Counted from the stretch's first letter, positions 1-9,858 are shown. The stretch is 64,000 nucleotides of DNA from CBDVBE01 sp964543525 (GCA_964543525.1 CAZIYW010000009.1:5634-69633), one strand, 5' to 3'. The notes: generated by a model from the letters alone, not told the origin. Numbers and translations: made by a program.

Positions 1-197
1 CCGAGGCCGTGCGGCTTTGCCTTTGAAAGTGCCCTGATGGTTTCCCTGTCATCGACTACGACAAATTCCCATGGATACAAATTCCTGGAGGTCGGCGAGC
101 GGAGAAGTGTCTCTTTTAAAAGGGCAACTTTCCCCTCCTCTATTTTCTGTTCGGTAAATTTTCGTATGCTGCGGCGTTTGCGGATTAGTTCAATCAT
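1..197 (-). CDS. Nitroreductase family protein, N-terminal part
   Basis: The gene runs off the left edge, so only about 65 N-terminal residues are present. The start is the ATG at 195-197, with a weak AAAGGTG upstream. The translation opens MIELIRKRRSIRKF and then has a segment RSPTSRNLYPWEFVVVDD. This matches the FMN-binding N-terminus of the nitroreductase family, with an R-R-S-x-R-x-F entry and an S-x-x-N-x-x-P-W FMN loop. The family uses FMN and NAD(P)H to reduce nitro compounds, quinones or flavins; the substrate cannot be told from this part. It is transcribed leftward and separate from the next gene. Confidence 0.8.
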   Translation of the reverse strand, partial: MIELIRKRRSIRKFTEQKIEEGKVALLKETLLRSPTSRNLYPWEFVVVDDRETIRALSKAKPHGL

Positions 198-389
198 GGA
201 TTCACCTTTCATTTAAACCTGCATACCACCCGTATAACCATCTTCCTACAGGCTTAAAACGTTCGTAAATGAAAATAAATCAAGATTAGCTGTTATAACC
301 ATAACTTATAGAGTATGAATACCCGAACTTACGAAGCAGGAAAGGACGGGAGAGAAGGTATCGACAGGACAGAAAGAATTGTACTGATT

Positions 390-767
390 CTATACATTTA
401 CACAATCGGAGATATCATGCAGCGCCTCCTCAAACTCACCGAGTTCTGCCAGGAGTATCCCTTTTTCATATAGAGCATCAAGGTTGTTCGGATTGACATG
501 CAGGCAGTTTGTAAAATTCTCCAGTGCTTCAGTATAATACCCGAGGGCTTTCAACGCAATGCCGCGGTAATACCGGATATAATCTTTGTCGGGATTATTT
601 TCCAGGTAGCGGTTGTAGTCACCGAGAGCTTCTTCGAAAAAGCCGTACTCGGCATAGAGTATACCGCGTACCAGGTAACCATCATAATCTTCAGGATTTT
701 CTTTTATATACTTGTTTAATGAATTGAAAATGTGGTCTGCCGTCAGAATATCTTCGTAGTTAATCAT
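390..767 (-). CDS. Small TPR-repeat protein
   Basis: The protein is about 125 residues built almost entirely of tetratricopeptide-like repeats. Helix pairs carry the usual A/Y-G/A-x-x-x-x-A-L spacing, for example FFEEALGDYNRYLENNPD, YYTEALENFTNCLHVNPN and EFEEALHDISDCV. The frame is open up to 791, but I place the start at the ATG ending at 767 because AGGGG lies 7-8 bases before it. There is no signal peptide, so it is probably cytoplasmic. TPR proteins mediate protein-protein contacts; no partner is evident. It is monocistronic, with about 190 bases of non-coding sequence on each side in which I see nothing notable. Confidence 0.75.
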   Translation of the reverse strand: MINYEDILTADHIFNSLNKYIKENPEDYDGYLVRGILYAEYGFFEEALGDYNRYLENNPDKDYIRYYRGIALKALGYYTEALENFTNCLHVNPNNLDALYEKGILLAELGEFEEALHDISDCVNV

Positions 768-972
768 CGTTAACCCCTGAAACCGGTACAACCATTTATA
801 TAAATCCTATCATTATTACGCATATACTGCAATAGTAGCTTTGTAAATTTTGAGGTGCAGTATTTAAAATTCAGGGAAACCGTTACTCGGGTATATATAT
901 ACCGTATTTAAGAAATCAGTGCCATGAATAAAAACTCAGGTTGGAAAATCTCAAGGACCAGGCTAAAAGCGG

Positions 973-3162
973 TTAATAGCGAAACTCATAGGTCACCTGC
1001 AGGTGTGGATCAATATACTTCGCCGCAACTTTCCTATCCAGCCCGGCTTCAGCGTATAACGAGTGGCGGCGGGATATATCCCAGGTAAAGCTTGACTTGA
1101 CATTCCAGTAATTCTGCGCTTCCGCCGCCTCATCATTGATATGCTCGAAGCCGATATCCGCATCGGCATACATGATATCTTTTTTAATATACCAGGTAAC
1201 CCCGGCGGACGGCGCCAGTCGATTGACACTGTAATCCCCGGTCGAGTAAAAGCCGGACAACCCGACCCGTGTCTGAATCGGCAGAGCGTTATAATCGGTA
1301 ACAACCGAAAAAAAACCGTTATTCCCGAGAAGCTTAAAAGATGTAAGGATATCATTCGTATACAGTTTTGAGTCGTAAGTATTAAACGTATAGGTCAGTG
1401 CAAAGGTGTGTGACGTATGCCTGAAATCCCTCGAATACTGCACGGTGGTGCCAATCTGATTAAACCCGTTGTCACGCAGCGGCAATGTCGTATCCTGCGA
1501 CGCTTCAGTCAATTCGTCGTTTGAAACTACCATAATGGTGAAATAGGGAATCCTGCTGTTCCACACAACCGAGGCGAGACAGTTTACCGCCACCTTTCTG
1601 GTCGGATCGGACTTTACACTATACAAATCATCTTTGTAAATTTTGACGTCACCTTTCATAAAGATCTTTCCGTTGAACAGGCGCAATTCCTCTAGAAACC
1701 TGACCCCCGCTTTGTTGACCGACAAATAGTCATTTCCGAGTGAATGATAGTTGGGACCGATAAAGAAGTACTTACATTCGAAGAGTTCACGCACGCCGGA
1801 AAAAGGAAGGTCGATTTTAAACCCCGCGTCCCACGCGGCTGCGTTCTTTACCGAACCCATATTCACCCGCTCGGTGGAATCTGACGGGATCGGCAGCGGC
1901 ACCGTCGTTTCATTGACAATGAGTATCTTTTCAATATCTTCCGGCTGCCTGATAAGAGATATATCCTTGCCGGCAAAATCGCTGATTTCTTCTTCGGTTG
2001 CCGCTCCTCCAAGGATGTTGTCGGTATAGAACCCTAACGCACCGGTTGAAAATATCGCTATCCTCCTCTGCCAGAAATTAAAGCAGATATCCGCCCCGGC
2101 AACAACATTATCCTTGGGTGTCTCTCCGATAATCCTGCGGGTGCCGGCAGTATCACTGGAATAGAGCTGGTCTAGCGAAGCGGAATCATCCTTTGCTTTG
2201 AGCAGATCGAATCCCAGTTTGAACACGCGGCCGGTCCCGAAATAGAGCCGTGCGGCCCACATTCTCCGACGATAGGTACCGTCTTCAAAAAATGAAAGCG
2301 AGTCATTATGGGTCACAGTGCCGGCGGTGTCGGTTAACGCCTGTAATCCCTTCTTGTCAAATATATACGGATCCACCGTCCGCCGGGTCATACCGAAAGC
2401 AAAATCGAGGTTGGCGTACCGCCTGGGCGTTTTCAGGTTGATCTCAAAACCCCGCAGGCACTCACCGTCAAGGATATACGGATTATAACTCGGCCAGTTG
2501 TCACCGATGCTGAGCAGCAGACTCCTGGTATACCCGGAGGCGAAACGGAACCGCTGAAGGGTCTGACGCCGCCGATCCTCCTGCGAGGTTAGAGAGAGAT
2601 TATAGTTGTAATACCATTTTCCCTTATATCCGCTTCCGTATGCGTCAACGATTCCGGCAAAGACGCCGCTGTCCTGATAGCTGTCATAGTTTATACCCGT
2701 ATATATGGAGCCGGTATTAACCAAATCAACCGGTGTAACCCCTTTCAACCCCTTACCTTTCTTAATCATAGCCAACTTTGCATCGTCGGAAATAGATGTA
2801 TCTTTACACAGGTAGAAACGGATAACCCGTTTGGCAATCTCTACGCGGTAGGAGCCATAAAGGATAATAGTAACTGTATGAGGTCCGATAATATCAGGCC
2901 TGTTGGTAATACCTCTGTCCGGAATATAGCTGACTGTTGACTCGGTGATACGACAATCTGCAGTTATATCGGCCTGATCGAAAAAGACCCGTATTCGCTT
3001 GACAACATCAGAGAAGCCACTGATTGAAAAGGTGATAAAAAAGTCATCAAGAGTGACAAAGGACTCCTCATCGGGAGCAAGGGGCTGTATATCCCCAGAG
3101 AGTAATGTCACGAGAGAAACCAGCAGCAGGATTATTGCTCGTATATACTTTTCTGATTTCAT
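973..3162 (-). CDS. Exported hypothetical protein, probable outer-membrane beta-barrel
   Basis: The protein has 729 residues. The N-terminus is a signal peptide (MKSEKYIRAIILLLVSLVTLLSG). A beta-rich domain of about 120 residues follows, then a long stretch rich in alternating aromatic/polar strands, such as YKGKWYYNYNLSLTSQ and QVTYEFRY at the extreme C-terminus. A terminal strand ending in an aromatic residue is typical of outer-membrane barrels. I do not recognise a named family. It is the last gene of a three-gene block with the FecR/InlB-repeat gene 18 bases upstream and the exported gene before that, which suggests a shared cell-envelope role. The barrel assignment is inference from strand pattern only. 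Confidence 0.6.
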   Translation of the reverse strand: MKSEKYIRAIILLLVSLVTLLSGDIQPLAPDEESFVTLDDFFITFSISGFSDVVKRIRVFFDQADITADCRITESTVSYIPDRGITNRPDIIGPHTVTIILYGSYRVEIAKRVIRFYLCKDTSISDDAKLAMIKKGKGLKGVTPVDLVNTGSIYTGINYDSYQDSGVFAGIVDAYGSGYKGKWYYNYNLSLTSQEDRRRQTLQRFRFASGYTRSLLLSIGDNWPSYNPYILDGECLRGFEINLKTPRRYANLDFAFGMTRRTVDPYIFDKKGLQALTDTAGTVTHNDSLSFFEDGTYRRRMWAARLYFGTGRVFKLGFDLLKAKDDSASLDQLYSSDTAGTRRIIGETPKDNVVAGADICFNFWQRRIAIFSTGALGFYTDNILGGAATEEEISDFAGKDISLIRQPEDIEKILIVNETTVPLPIPSDSTERVNMGSVKNAAAWDAGFKIDLPFSGVRELFECKYFFIGPNYHSLGNDYLSVNKAGVRFLEELRLFNGKIFMKGDVKIYKDDLYSVKSDPTRKVAVNCLASVVWNSRIPYFTIMVVSNDELTEASQDTTLPLRDNGFNQIGTTVQYSRDFRHTSHTFALTYTFNTYDSKLYTNDILTSFKLLGNNGFFSVVTDYNALPIQTRVGLSGFYSTGDYSVNRLAPSAGVTWYIKKDIMYADADIGFEHINDEAAEAQNYWNVKSSFTWDISRRHSLYAEAGLDRKVAAKYIDPHLQVTYEFRY

Positions 3163-3180
3163 GGCAACCTGTTCCCTTAA

Positions 3181-5838
3181 CTATCGATAGGTGCTGCGAA
3201 TCACCCGCGAGGCCCCTTCGTAATCCCTGAATCGTATTTCAAGGGTATGCAGCGGTTTGAGTCTGAATAACGGGGAAATAACCGCATCCTCCTTTTTAAG
3301 CGCCACCGTAACGGTTTTAGCGGTTTTATCGGACAACAACGCCTTACCGTTAACGAGACTCCATTCCTCAAAAACATACCCGTCCTTGGGTGTTGCGGTG
3401 ATAACAATCGGAGTGCCGGTTTTCACCGTTATCTTTTCATCGGTATCGATCGTTCCTTTACTCTTATCACAGACAATCCTCAGTGTACAGGAATCCGGCA
3501 GAATATCATCATCCTGTGCATCATCAGAGGACTGGTCAAGGGAGGCGGACTGAAACAGGGCTTTAATAACCACTTCGTCGGTCCCGGGATTAACCTCGGT
3601 TTCAGCAGCCAGCGGATCCCTGATCTGGACATCGTTTCCGGATATGACCGTCCACTGGACAAAGGATTGTTCCTCGTTCGGAACGGCGGTGAGCGGTATC
3701 CACTTGTTCTGCACCGCATAGGATTTGCCCTCGGGCAGGGTGGTGCCCAGCCCGTTTGTCAGTACGGTCATTGCCACGGTTTCGGTGGAAAACAGGGCTC
3801 TGATCGAGGCGTTGTTTTTAATGCTGGTAACGGTCTGCTCCGCAATAGTCAGGGTATCGGAGAAGAGTATATTGTCCTCGCCGTCAAGAATTTCCCACCC
3901 GATAAAGGCGGCATGTGGATTGGGGATTGCCTGCAGTATAATATCCCCGCCCTCGTAATTGTTTATCGGGCCGCTCGGCTCGGTATACCCGCCTTTGGAA
4001 GCGGTTACGTTAAGGGTGCAAATGGTCTCTGCAAATTCCGCTTTCACCACTGCATCGCCGTGTATAAGGGTGAGATAGGTACTGTCCCGATACGGGTCGT
4101 TGATATCTGCCCATCCGCCGCTGAGCTTCCAGCGAATAAAGTGCATCCCTTCATGTGGCGTTGCGGTAATAGTAACAGGACGGTTATATAAGGCTGTAAG
4201 GCTGCCGGAAGGCTCTACCACACCGTGCTTGCCGGAAAGCAGCGTTACCGTAAACTCCTGCTCCGTAATAACCGGCTTAATTTCAAAGGGCGTCTTACAC
4301 TTAACGACAGCGTGTTCCCTTCCTTCGACCTGTGCTCTGCCCCGCTCGACAGTCCATCGGGAAACCATTTTGCCTGCTTTGGGTACTACTTGTAACGTCA
4401 ACAGAGAATTACGAACGACATAGAAATTACCCACAGGTTCTACCGACTCGGCAAGTTCATGATCAAGGATGGAAACCTCAACGGCATTATTCGAAAAGAG
4501 CGGCTGAACAACCGCGTCGACACTGTCGCATACGACCTGTGTTGATGCACTGTAGGGATTGACAATTACGGCATCACCTTCGACAATGTCCCACCGGATA
4601 AAATAAAAACCCTCATGGGGTACTGCGGTAATCGCCGTTGAATCGCCATGATTAACCGTAATGGAATCCTCGGGGGTAACGGTACCATACTCACTTCTCA
4701 GCACACCAAGAGAATAGGTTTTACGTTTAAACCGCGGAAAGATTTTTCCCTGCGCCGCATTGAGGGTAATAGCGGTGGCCAGTATATCAACGTCTTCGAT
4801 AGTAATATTACTGCCGGTTTTCCAGCCGGCAAAGCCATACCCCCTGTTCGGGGCGAGCCGGATCATCACCGGCACCCCTTTCTGCACAGACAGATCGCCT
4901 GCCGGATCGGTTGCCCCGTACGGGGACTTGACAATTCTCAACAGCGACGGTGTTTCATCGAAACGTGCTTCCAGCAGGGCATTGGATGTGACGGAAACCT
5001 GTGTCTGCGGAGCGGCGATATTGTTCACATAGGCATTGCCGTCAACCACTTTCCAGCCGGTAAACAGATATTCGGCCTCCGGTTCCGCCGTGATATCCAC
5101 GGCGACTCCACTGAGGGCTACTATTCTACCTGACGGGGTAACCGTACCGTTGGGCCCGGCTTTTATAACAAGGTCATTAACCAGTGAGGGGCCTGCGGAC
5201 AGTTTTCTGGTGCTTTCAAAAATCGTCTTCAGACGGGGAACTGCCTTTTTCGGCAGTTTGCTGAGCTGAACAAAGCCGTTGGGTGCTGCAAACGCGGCCG
5301 TCTCAGCATTAAGCGAACGCCACGTGGTAAAATTGTTATCTGCTATCTGTGCTTCACCGGAAAGGTTATACAGGGCAGTACCCTGCCCATTTCTGGAGAG
5401 GATTACCAATGTCTGCGCCTTTTTACGAAATGACACCAGTGCTGCTGCAGTATACAGATCAAAGCTGTGTTTCGGGGGCAGGTGAATATCAAGAAGTGCC
5501 TCACCCGCCCGCATCTCCAGTGATTCTCCCGTGCCCTGCTCAGTGTCACAGGCATTACAAATAACTTCGGAACGTGGTCTGACAACGACCTCGCTTCTAC
5601 TGCCGATATATTTGATAACCGTAAAGCCGTTTGTTCCGGTCTGTATCCGCGCCCCGGGGAGAATCAGATACCCCTTGCCTATCATGGCATGGCGCTGCTC
5701 GCCGGGATAATCCACCGATACCAGTCCCCGGCATTTCATAACCAGTGCAATCTCCGGGACAGCTGCCGATATGATATCCCCCGAACAGATAAGTATACCG
5801 ATTAAACTCAGAACAATCTTTTTCATGATTCTTTTCAT
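3181..5838 (-). CDS. Secreted FecR-domain protein with InlB-type B-repeats
   Basis: The protein has 885 residues with an N-terminal signal peptide. Residues of about 45-125 form a FecR-like domain (GKGYLILPGARIQTGTNGFT followed by a VVVRPRSEV strand). From about residue 220 onward there are roughly eight copies of a 70-80-residue module. Each has a turn such as YGTVTPEDS, then ITAVPHEGFYFIRWDIV, and an acidic end such as DAVVQPLF. These match the divergent InlB B-repeat/Flg_new families found in surface proteins. The C-terminus (LEIRFRDYEGASRVIRSTYR) is unrelated. The gene abuts the next upstream gene with no gap, so they are co-transcribed. Likely a periplasmic or surface structural protein; function unknown. 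Confidence 0.75.
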   Translation of the reverse strand: MKRIMKKIVLSLIGILICSGDIISAAVPEIALVMKCRGLVSVDYPGEQRHAMIGKGYLILPGARIQTGTNGFTVIKYIGSRSEVVVRPRSEVICNACDTEQGTGESLEMRAGEALLDIHLPPKHSFDLYTAAALVSFRKKAQTLVILSRNGQGTALYNLSGEAQIADNNFTTWRSLNAETAAFAAPNGFVQLSKLPKKAVPRLKTIFESTRKLSAGPSLVNDLVIKAGPNGTVTPSGRIVALSGVAVDITAEPEAEYLFTGWKVVDGNAYVNNIAAPQTQVSVTSNALLEARFDETPSLLRIVKSPYGATDPAGDLSVQKGVPVMIRLAPNRGYGFAGWKTGSNITIEDVDILATAITLNAAQGKIFPRFKRKTYSLGVLRSEYGTVTPEDSITVNHGDSTAITAVPHEGFYFIRWDIVEGDAVIVNPYSASTQVVCDSVDAVVQPLFSNNAVEVSILDHELAESVEPVGNFYVVRNSLLTLQVVPKAGKMVSRWTVERGRAQVEGREHAVVKCKTPFEIKPVITEQEFTVTLLSGKHGVVEPSGSLTALYNRPVTITATPHEGMHFIRWKLSGGWADINDPYRDSTYLTLIHGDAVVKAEFAETICTLNVTASKGGYTEPSGPINNYEGGDIILQAIPNPHAAFIGWEILDGEDNILFSDTLTIAEQTVTSIKNNASIRALFSTETVAMTVLTNGLGTTLPEGKSYAVQNKWIPLTAVPNEEQSFVQWTVISGNDVQIRDPLAAETEVNPGTDEVVIKALFQSASLDQSSDDAQDDDILPDSCTLRIVCDKSKGTIDTDEKITVKTGTPIVITATPKDGYVFEEWSLVNGKALLSDKTAKTVTVALKKEDAVISPLFRLKPLHTLEIRFRDYEGASRVIRSTYR

Positions 5839-6942
5839 TTAATCAACCTGGGTCGATTGAATGGAATACGCTCCCGATCGGATTTGCTGTACCAGCTTCC
5901 GCAGCTCCTGAATATCAATCACTCTGCCGTTTTTACGTATCGTTACTTCAGCATCGTAATCATAAATTTTTTCAAGAACCTCTTCATCATAGATTTGCCG
6001 CAGCGCGTTTACCACTTCCCAGAATGCCGGGTTAATCGGCTTCGCCATCCTGAATCCGAAAGGGCTGCTTTTTATCTCAGTGGTGTTAACGCCCTTTACA
6101 AAGCCTATTACCTCCCAGTAGTATACCGCACCCGGGATGAAACGGTATTTCCCCTGGGGGATTTGATACTGTGCATCCTTTGTTCCGGCCTCATGAACAG
6201 GCGCTCCGCTCATGGCCTGTGCCATTGACTGCCCGCTCCTCGCTTTATAGATTCGTATCCGGTATACGTCATCATTGCCGTATATGTTGGGGGGCAGATC
6301 AGAGGTCCAGATAAACAGTGGATTGGTATTAAATTCGGTCGGCGGATTCCCCGATGCGGCGGCACCGGGTGTGATCAGTTCAACGGTGCTCGAGTTCACT
6401 ATACTGTGATCGGAGGTCTGTACCTCCTCGTCTTTAAATCCACACCGCAGCTTCATGGTATACCGTACTTTGCCGTCCGGGATCTTCTGGCTGGTCAGAA
6501 ACTGAACTTTCAGCGGATCCGTATCGGGCAGCTTATAAATAGTTTTACTTAATGAGACCTTCACCAGATGATTGTTCTTTTTCAAAAAATCCTTGCTCGA
6601 TACGGGCGGCACCTTTTCACGGGGTGCCATGGCAAAGGTGTAGGAGACTCCCTCATATAACTTTTTTTTGCCGCCGCCGCTGCCGGGGATATAATCGACG
6701 CGGTACCAGAGGGTCAGCCCCTGATAGTGTTTTAAATCCGTACTGTTGTCCAGTATGACAATAAACACCTGCGATCCCGTACCGTCACCAAACAGGTCAA
6801 ATTCGGTCACCGTTCCCTTGGTGATCACCGGCGGCATGGTTACCAGAAACTGCATTGAAAGTGCTGAGACGGACCGGGTAAAACTTACCACAATCAGAAG
6901 GATTATTACCCGGCATTGCAAAAAACGCAATATCCTGTTCAT
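5839..6942 (-). CDS. Exported hypothetical protein
   Basis: The protein has 367 residues. A hydrophobic N-terminal signal (about residues 8-28, ending SVSALS) is followed by beta-rich sequence. A segment at about 205-300 resembles the fibronectin-like or wrapped-ligand modules of other FCB exported proteins (PLFIWTSDLPPN, YRIRIYKARSGQS, AVYYWEVIGFVKG). The C-terminal 60 residues are helical and charged. I do not recognise a family. It is the first gene of the block ending at 973: its stop touches the start of the FecR/InlB-repeat gene. It probably acts in the periplasm or at the outer membrane with those two products. Confidence 0.55.
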   Translation of the reverse strand: MNRILRFLQCRVIILLIVVSFTRSVSALSMQFLVTMPPVITKGTVTEFDLFGDGTGSQVFIVILDNSTDLKHYQGLTLWYRVDYIPGSGGGKKKLYEGVSYTFAMAPREKVPPVSSKDFLKKNNHLVKVSLSKTIYKLPDTDPLKVQFLTSQKIPDGKVRYTMKLRCGFKDEEVQTSDHSIVNSSTVELITPGAAASGNPPTEFNTNPLFIWTSDLPPNIYGNDDVYRIRIYKARSGQSMAQAMSGAPVHEAGTKDAQYQIPQGKYRFIPGAVYYWEVIGFVKGVNTTEIKSSPFGFRMAKPINPAFWEVVNALRQIYDEEVLEKIYDYDAEVTIRKNGRVIDIQELRKLVQQIRSGAYSIQSTQVD

Positions 6943-7106
6943 ATATTTCCAGCTTTAGCTTAATGAATTCGTGTATATCCGCTGCTTAAAAAATAATCAA
7001 CCGGATAGTGTTTGTCAGTGATTATTGTCATTCCCGGCATTTTCCGGCATTTTTAATAATAACCAAAATAGTATTTTATCTCTATAAGGTATAATTAATT
7101 CATAAT

Positions 7107-9113
7107 ATGGAAGAAGTGATGCAGACAGGGCACGGGAACAAACGGATATATATGCACTGGAGCCTTACAGGGCTCTTTTTCTTACTAATATTTTTACTAT
7201 TACTTTTTTCTGAATGCGTTACGGTAAAAAAAACAACCGTCATTGAAATAAGCGATGACTTTATAAAAAGATATACGTTCAACCGTGAAAGTTTCGGCCA
7301 CTCATCATTACCGTTCTGGTACGGTTTGACTCCGTTTGAGAGGATGGCACTGAACAGACGTGATGCGGCTGTTGCCGGTGACCCGGAGGCACTCTTTGCA
7401 CTGGCTGTCTTTGCATCCGGTGATGTACGGGATATGGATACCTATAACAAGTATCTGACACGCGTTAAAACATTCATTACCGGAATACGACCGGCTGTTG
7501 AAAAGGCTGACGGTGCGGAACAGAAAGGGAGTTTACTTTTCGATGCCATGTGCAACACCTTTTTTGACCAATGGGCAGGCGGCAGAGAACTGGCCGGGTA
7601 TCGGTTTGACCAGAGCAGGCTTACGGAAATTTTTCGGAGCGGCAAATTCAACTGTATCAGTTCTTCGCTGCTATATATCGTCTGCGCACGATATTTCAAC
7701 CTGCTGGTAAAAGGTGTCGAAATCCCGTCACATATATTTGTCCAGCTCGAAACCGAGAAGGGCACAGTAATCGATATTGAAACAACGGTTAAGAACGGGT
7801 ATGGCATTATTCATGACGAAAAATTTTATTCCCGGTCATCGCAGGGATGGTTTCGAAACAGGAAGCTTCCCCAGTCCACCTACCGGGATTACCTGCAGAG
7901 GAAAATTCATGAGCCCTATATTCTTGCAGTATTGAATATGTTCAATCAACACACCAACCCAAAACGGATGGCTACCGTTGACCGCAACAGATTGCTTGAA
8001 GCATCGGGATATCTGTATCCAGGCAACCGCCTCTGTGTAAAAAACCGCTTGACTGTCTATAATAATGAATATGTTTATTTTCATAAAATGAATGATTACC
8101 GGACCGCACTGCGCATGTATAATGCTGTTAATCGGTTTATTGACACCCTTGTAACGGTGTGGATTAACGATCAGGCGATTGCGGGCTATGCTGCAGAGTG
8201 TATGGCGCAATACTATTTCACCCTGCTTATGAATTCCCGTGAGCAGGATGCCCTCGCCTTTCTTGGAGAAGCAGTCGGATTGTTCAAAATGCCCGACAGC
8301 GCAATCGGTATTTTAAAAAATTCTCTACGGATAATGACCGGTAACTATGTACTCAAACTCAGTGAACAGAAAGAATTTAACCGTGGATTAACGTATCTGG
8401 ATCACTTTACCGATATCGGCGCAATAGCCGATGATTTTTCATCAAAGAAGCAATTTATCTATGAATTGTGGGCATCCTCTTTATGGGATACAAAGAATTG
8501 GGAAATGGCAATAGACCGGTATATTAAAGCAATTGCTTTTACCGATAACTCAGACGACTCTTTGCGGCTTTATGATAATATTGTTGCGGTGTATATTAAC
8601 TGGTCAAATGAATTCTGGAATGACGGTAACTGGGTTCAGGCTATTGAGAAATGCTCCTCTGCATTTGTATATGCAAAATCCGAGGATAAAAGTAATAAAT
8701 TGAGCAGGAATATTGCCGCCTTGTATGGTAACTGGGGCAACACATTACTTCAGAACCATGAGTGGCAGGCAGCGATAGAGAAATATTCCAGGGCGCAAAA
8801 GCAGGTTACCGGTACCCCCCAGGCTGAGAAGTATGAAAACGATATAGCTATTGCCCTGTCAAACTGGGCCGTACAGTTTTTCAGAAGGGATGAATGGGAG
8901 CGGGCTATTGAAAAGATTTCACAGGGACTGAGCTATGCCCGGAATGAAGAAACTTTAAAAACATTATATGACAACCTCAACGCGGCATATATAAACTGGG
9001 CCAATGAACTTGGCCGTGCCGGAAAAAAAGAGCGGCAGAAAGCAGTTCTGCAACGATGTGCAGAGCAGTGCCACTCTTGTTCACAATGTAACAACCTTTT
9101 ATCAGAACTGTAG
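7107..9113 (+). CDS. Membrane-anchored transglutaminase-like protein with TPR repeats
   Basis: The protein has 668 residues. A hydrophobic segment at about 20-37 is followed by SEC, which could be a signal anchor or a poor lipobox. Around residues 165-230 lies a transglutaminase-like papain-fold core: the Cys in KFNCISSSLLYIVCARYF, a His in IPSHIFVQL and an Asp in TVIDIETTV, in the right order for the Cys-His-Asp triad. The C-terminal 250 residues hold about four TPR-like units marked by NWEMAIDRYIKA, NWVQAIEKC, EWQAAIEKYSRA and EWERAIEKISQG. The role may be peptidase or scaffold; the substrate is unknown. It converges on rpmA, with the rpmA terminator just past its stop. Confidence 0.65.
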   Translation: MEEVMQTGHGNKRIYMHWSLTGLFFLLIFLLLLFSECVTVKKTTVIEISDDFIKRYTFNRESFGHSSLPFWYGLTPFERMALNRRDAAVAGDPEALFALAVFASGDVRDMDTYNKYLTRVKTFITGIRPAVEKADGAEQKGSLLFDAMCNTFFDQWAGGRELAGYRFDQSRLTEIFRSGKFNCISSSLLYIVCARYFNLLVKGVEIPSHIFVQLETEKGTVIDIETTVKNGYGIIHDEKFYSRSSQGWFRNRKLPQSTYRDYLQRKIHEPYILAVLNMFNQHTNPKRMATVDRNRLLEASGYLYPGNRLCVKNRLTVYNNEYVYFHKMNDYRTALRMYNAVNRFIDTLVTVWINDQAIAGYAAECMAQYYFTLLMNSREQDALAFLGEAVGLFKMPDSAIGILKNSLRIMTGNYVLKLSEQKEFNRGLTYLDHFTDIGAIADDFSSKKQFIYELWASSLWDTKNWEMAIDRYIKAIAFTDNSDDSLRLYDNIVAVYINWSNEFWNDGNWVQAIEKCSSAFVYAKSEDKSNKLSRNIAALYGNWGNTLLQNHEWQAAIEKYSRAQKQVTGTPQAEKYENDIAIALSNWAVQFFRRDEWERAIEKISQGLSYARNEETLKTLYDNLNAAYINWANELGRAGKKERQKAVLQRCAEQCHSCSQCNNLLSEL

Positions 9114-9128
9114 CCTCATCGTTGGTGT

Positions 9129-9155
9129 AAAAAAGGCGAAGAAATGCTTCGCCTT
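9129..9155 (-). terminator. Rho-independent terminator of rplU-rpmA
   Basis: On the minus strand an AAGGCGAAG/CTTCGCCTT stem with a five-base loop runs straight into six T residues. It lies 28 bases after the rpmA stop and closes that operon. On the plus strand the hairpin also follows the 7107-9113 gene but lacks a good T tract there. Confidence 0.8.
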
Positions 9156-9182
9156 CTATACAATTGCTGTGATTGTATTCAC

Positions 9183-9437
9183 CTATGCCGGAATAACATG
9201 CACCTTCTTTCTCTTGCCTGCATGGACACGGAAAGAAACAGTGCCGTCCACTTTGGCAAAGAGTGTGTCATCCGAGCCTTTACCAACATTGACCCCCGGG
9301 TGAATCCGGGTTCCCCGCTGACGGATAATTATAGAACCCGCTCTCACCTGCTCACCACCGTAACGCTTCACCCCAAGCATCTTGGGATTACTGTCACGAC
9401 CGTTCTTTGTACTGCCAACACCCTTTTTATGTGCCAT
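9183..9437 (-). CDS. rpmA: 50S ribosomal protein L27
   Basis: The protein has 84 residues and matches the L27 family end to end. It has the N-terminal MAHKKGVGSTKNGRDSNPK, the central GVKRYGGEQVRAGSIIIRQRG and the GKGSDDTLFAKVDG turn. L27 sits near the peptidyl-transferase centre of the large subunit. There is no Firmicutes-type cleaved N-terminal extension. It lies 12 bases after rplU, the usual rplU-rpmA arrangement, followed by a terminator at 9129-9155. Confidence 0.98.
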   Translation of the reverse strand: MAHKKGVGSTKNGRDSNPKMLGVKRYGGEQVRAGSIIIRQRGTRIHPGVNVGKGSDDTLFAKVDGTVSFRVHAGKRKKVHVIPA

Positions 9438-9449
9438 TTATAGTACTCC

Positions 9450-9770
9450 TTATTTATCCCGCGCAGTGATTGAGGTTATCTGAAGCTGTGTGTAATCCTG
9501 CCGGTGTCCGTTTTTCTTTTTATAATCCTTTCTCCGCTTCTTTTTCATGACAAGAATTTTTTCGCCTTTTCCATGCTCAATGACTTTTGCTTTAACTTCT
9601 GCGCCTTCCACAACCGGTGTGCCGACTTCAACATCTTCACCCTTGCCGACCAGAAGGACGCGATCCAGGGTAATCTCCTCGCCTTTCTCAGCGTTAATAA
9701 GCGGCACATTGATTGTGTCTCCTTCAGCGACCTTGAACTGAAACCCGCCCTGTTCCACAATGGAAATCAT
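9450..9770 (-). CDS. rplU: 50S ribosomal protein L21
   Basis: The protein has 106 residues. It has the L21 features FKVAEGDTINVPLI, ITLDRVLLVGKGEDVEVG and the basic MKKKRRKDYKKKNGHRQDYT stretch that contacts 23S rRNA. Length is normal for the family. The start has AGGAGA upstream. It heads the rplU-rpmA pair, with a promoter candidate at 9859-9887. Confidence 0.97.
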   Translation of the reverse strand: MISIVEQGGFQFKVAEGDTINVPLINAEKGEEITLDRVLLVGKGEDVEVGTPVVEGAEVKAKVIEHGKGEKILVMKKKRRKDYKKKNGHRQDYTQLQITSITARDK

Positions 9771-9858
9771 ACTTTTTCTCCTGAAAGCTTACCTGTGTAA
9801 AAATAAACCAGATAAAAATATGTTTTACAAACGATTGAGGCAATAGTTGTGTGAAGAT

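Noticed and set aside
3667..4191. 174-codon plus-strand open frame
   Set aside because: Antisense to the InlB-repeat gene; produced by its repeat composition.
3181..5838. Tandem DNA repeat or CRISPR-like array
   Set aside because: The periodicity is in the protein modules only; DNA copies are divergent and there are no identical short repeats with spacers. I saw no CRISPR array anywhere in the window.
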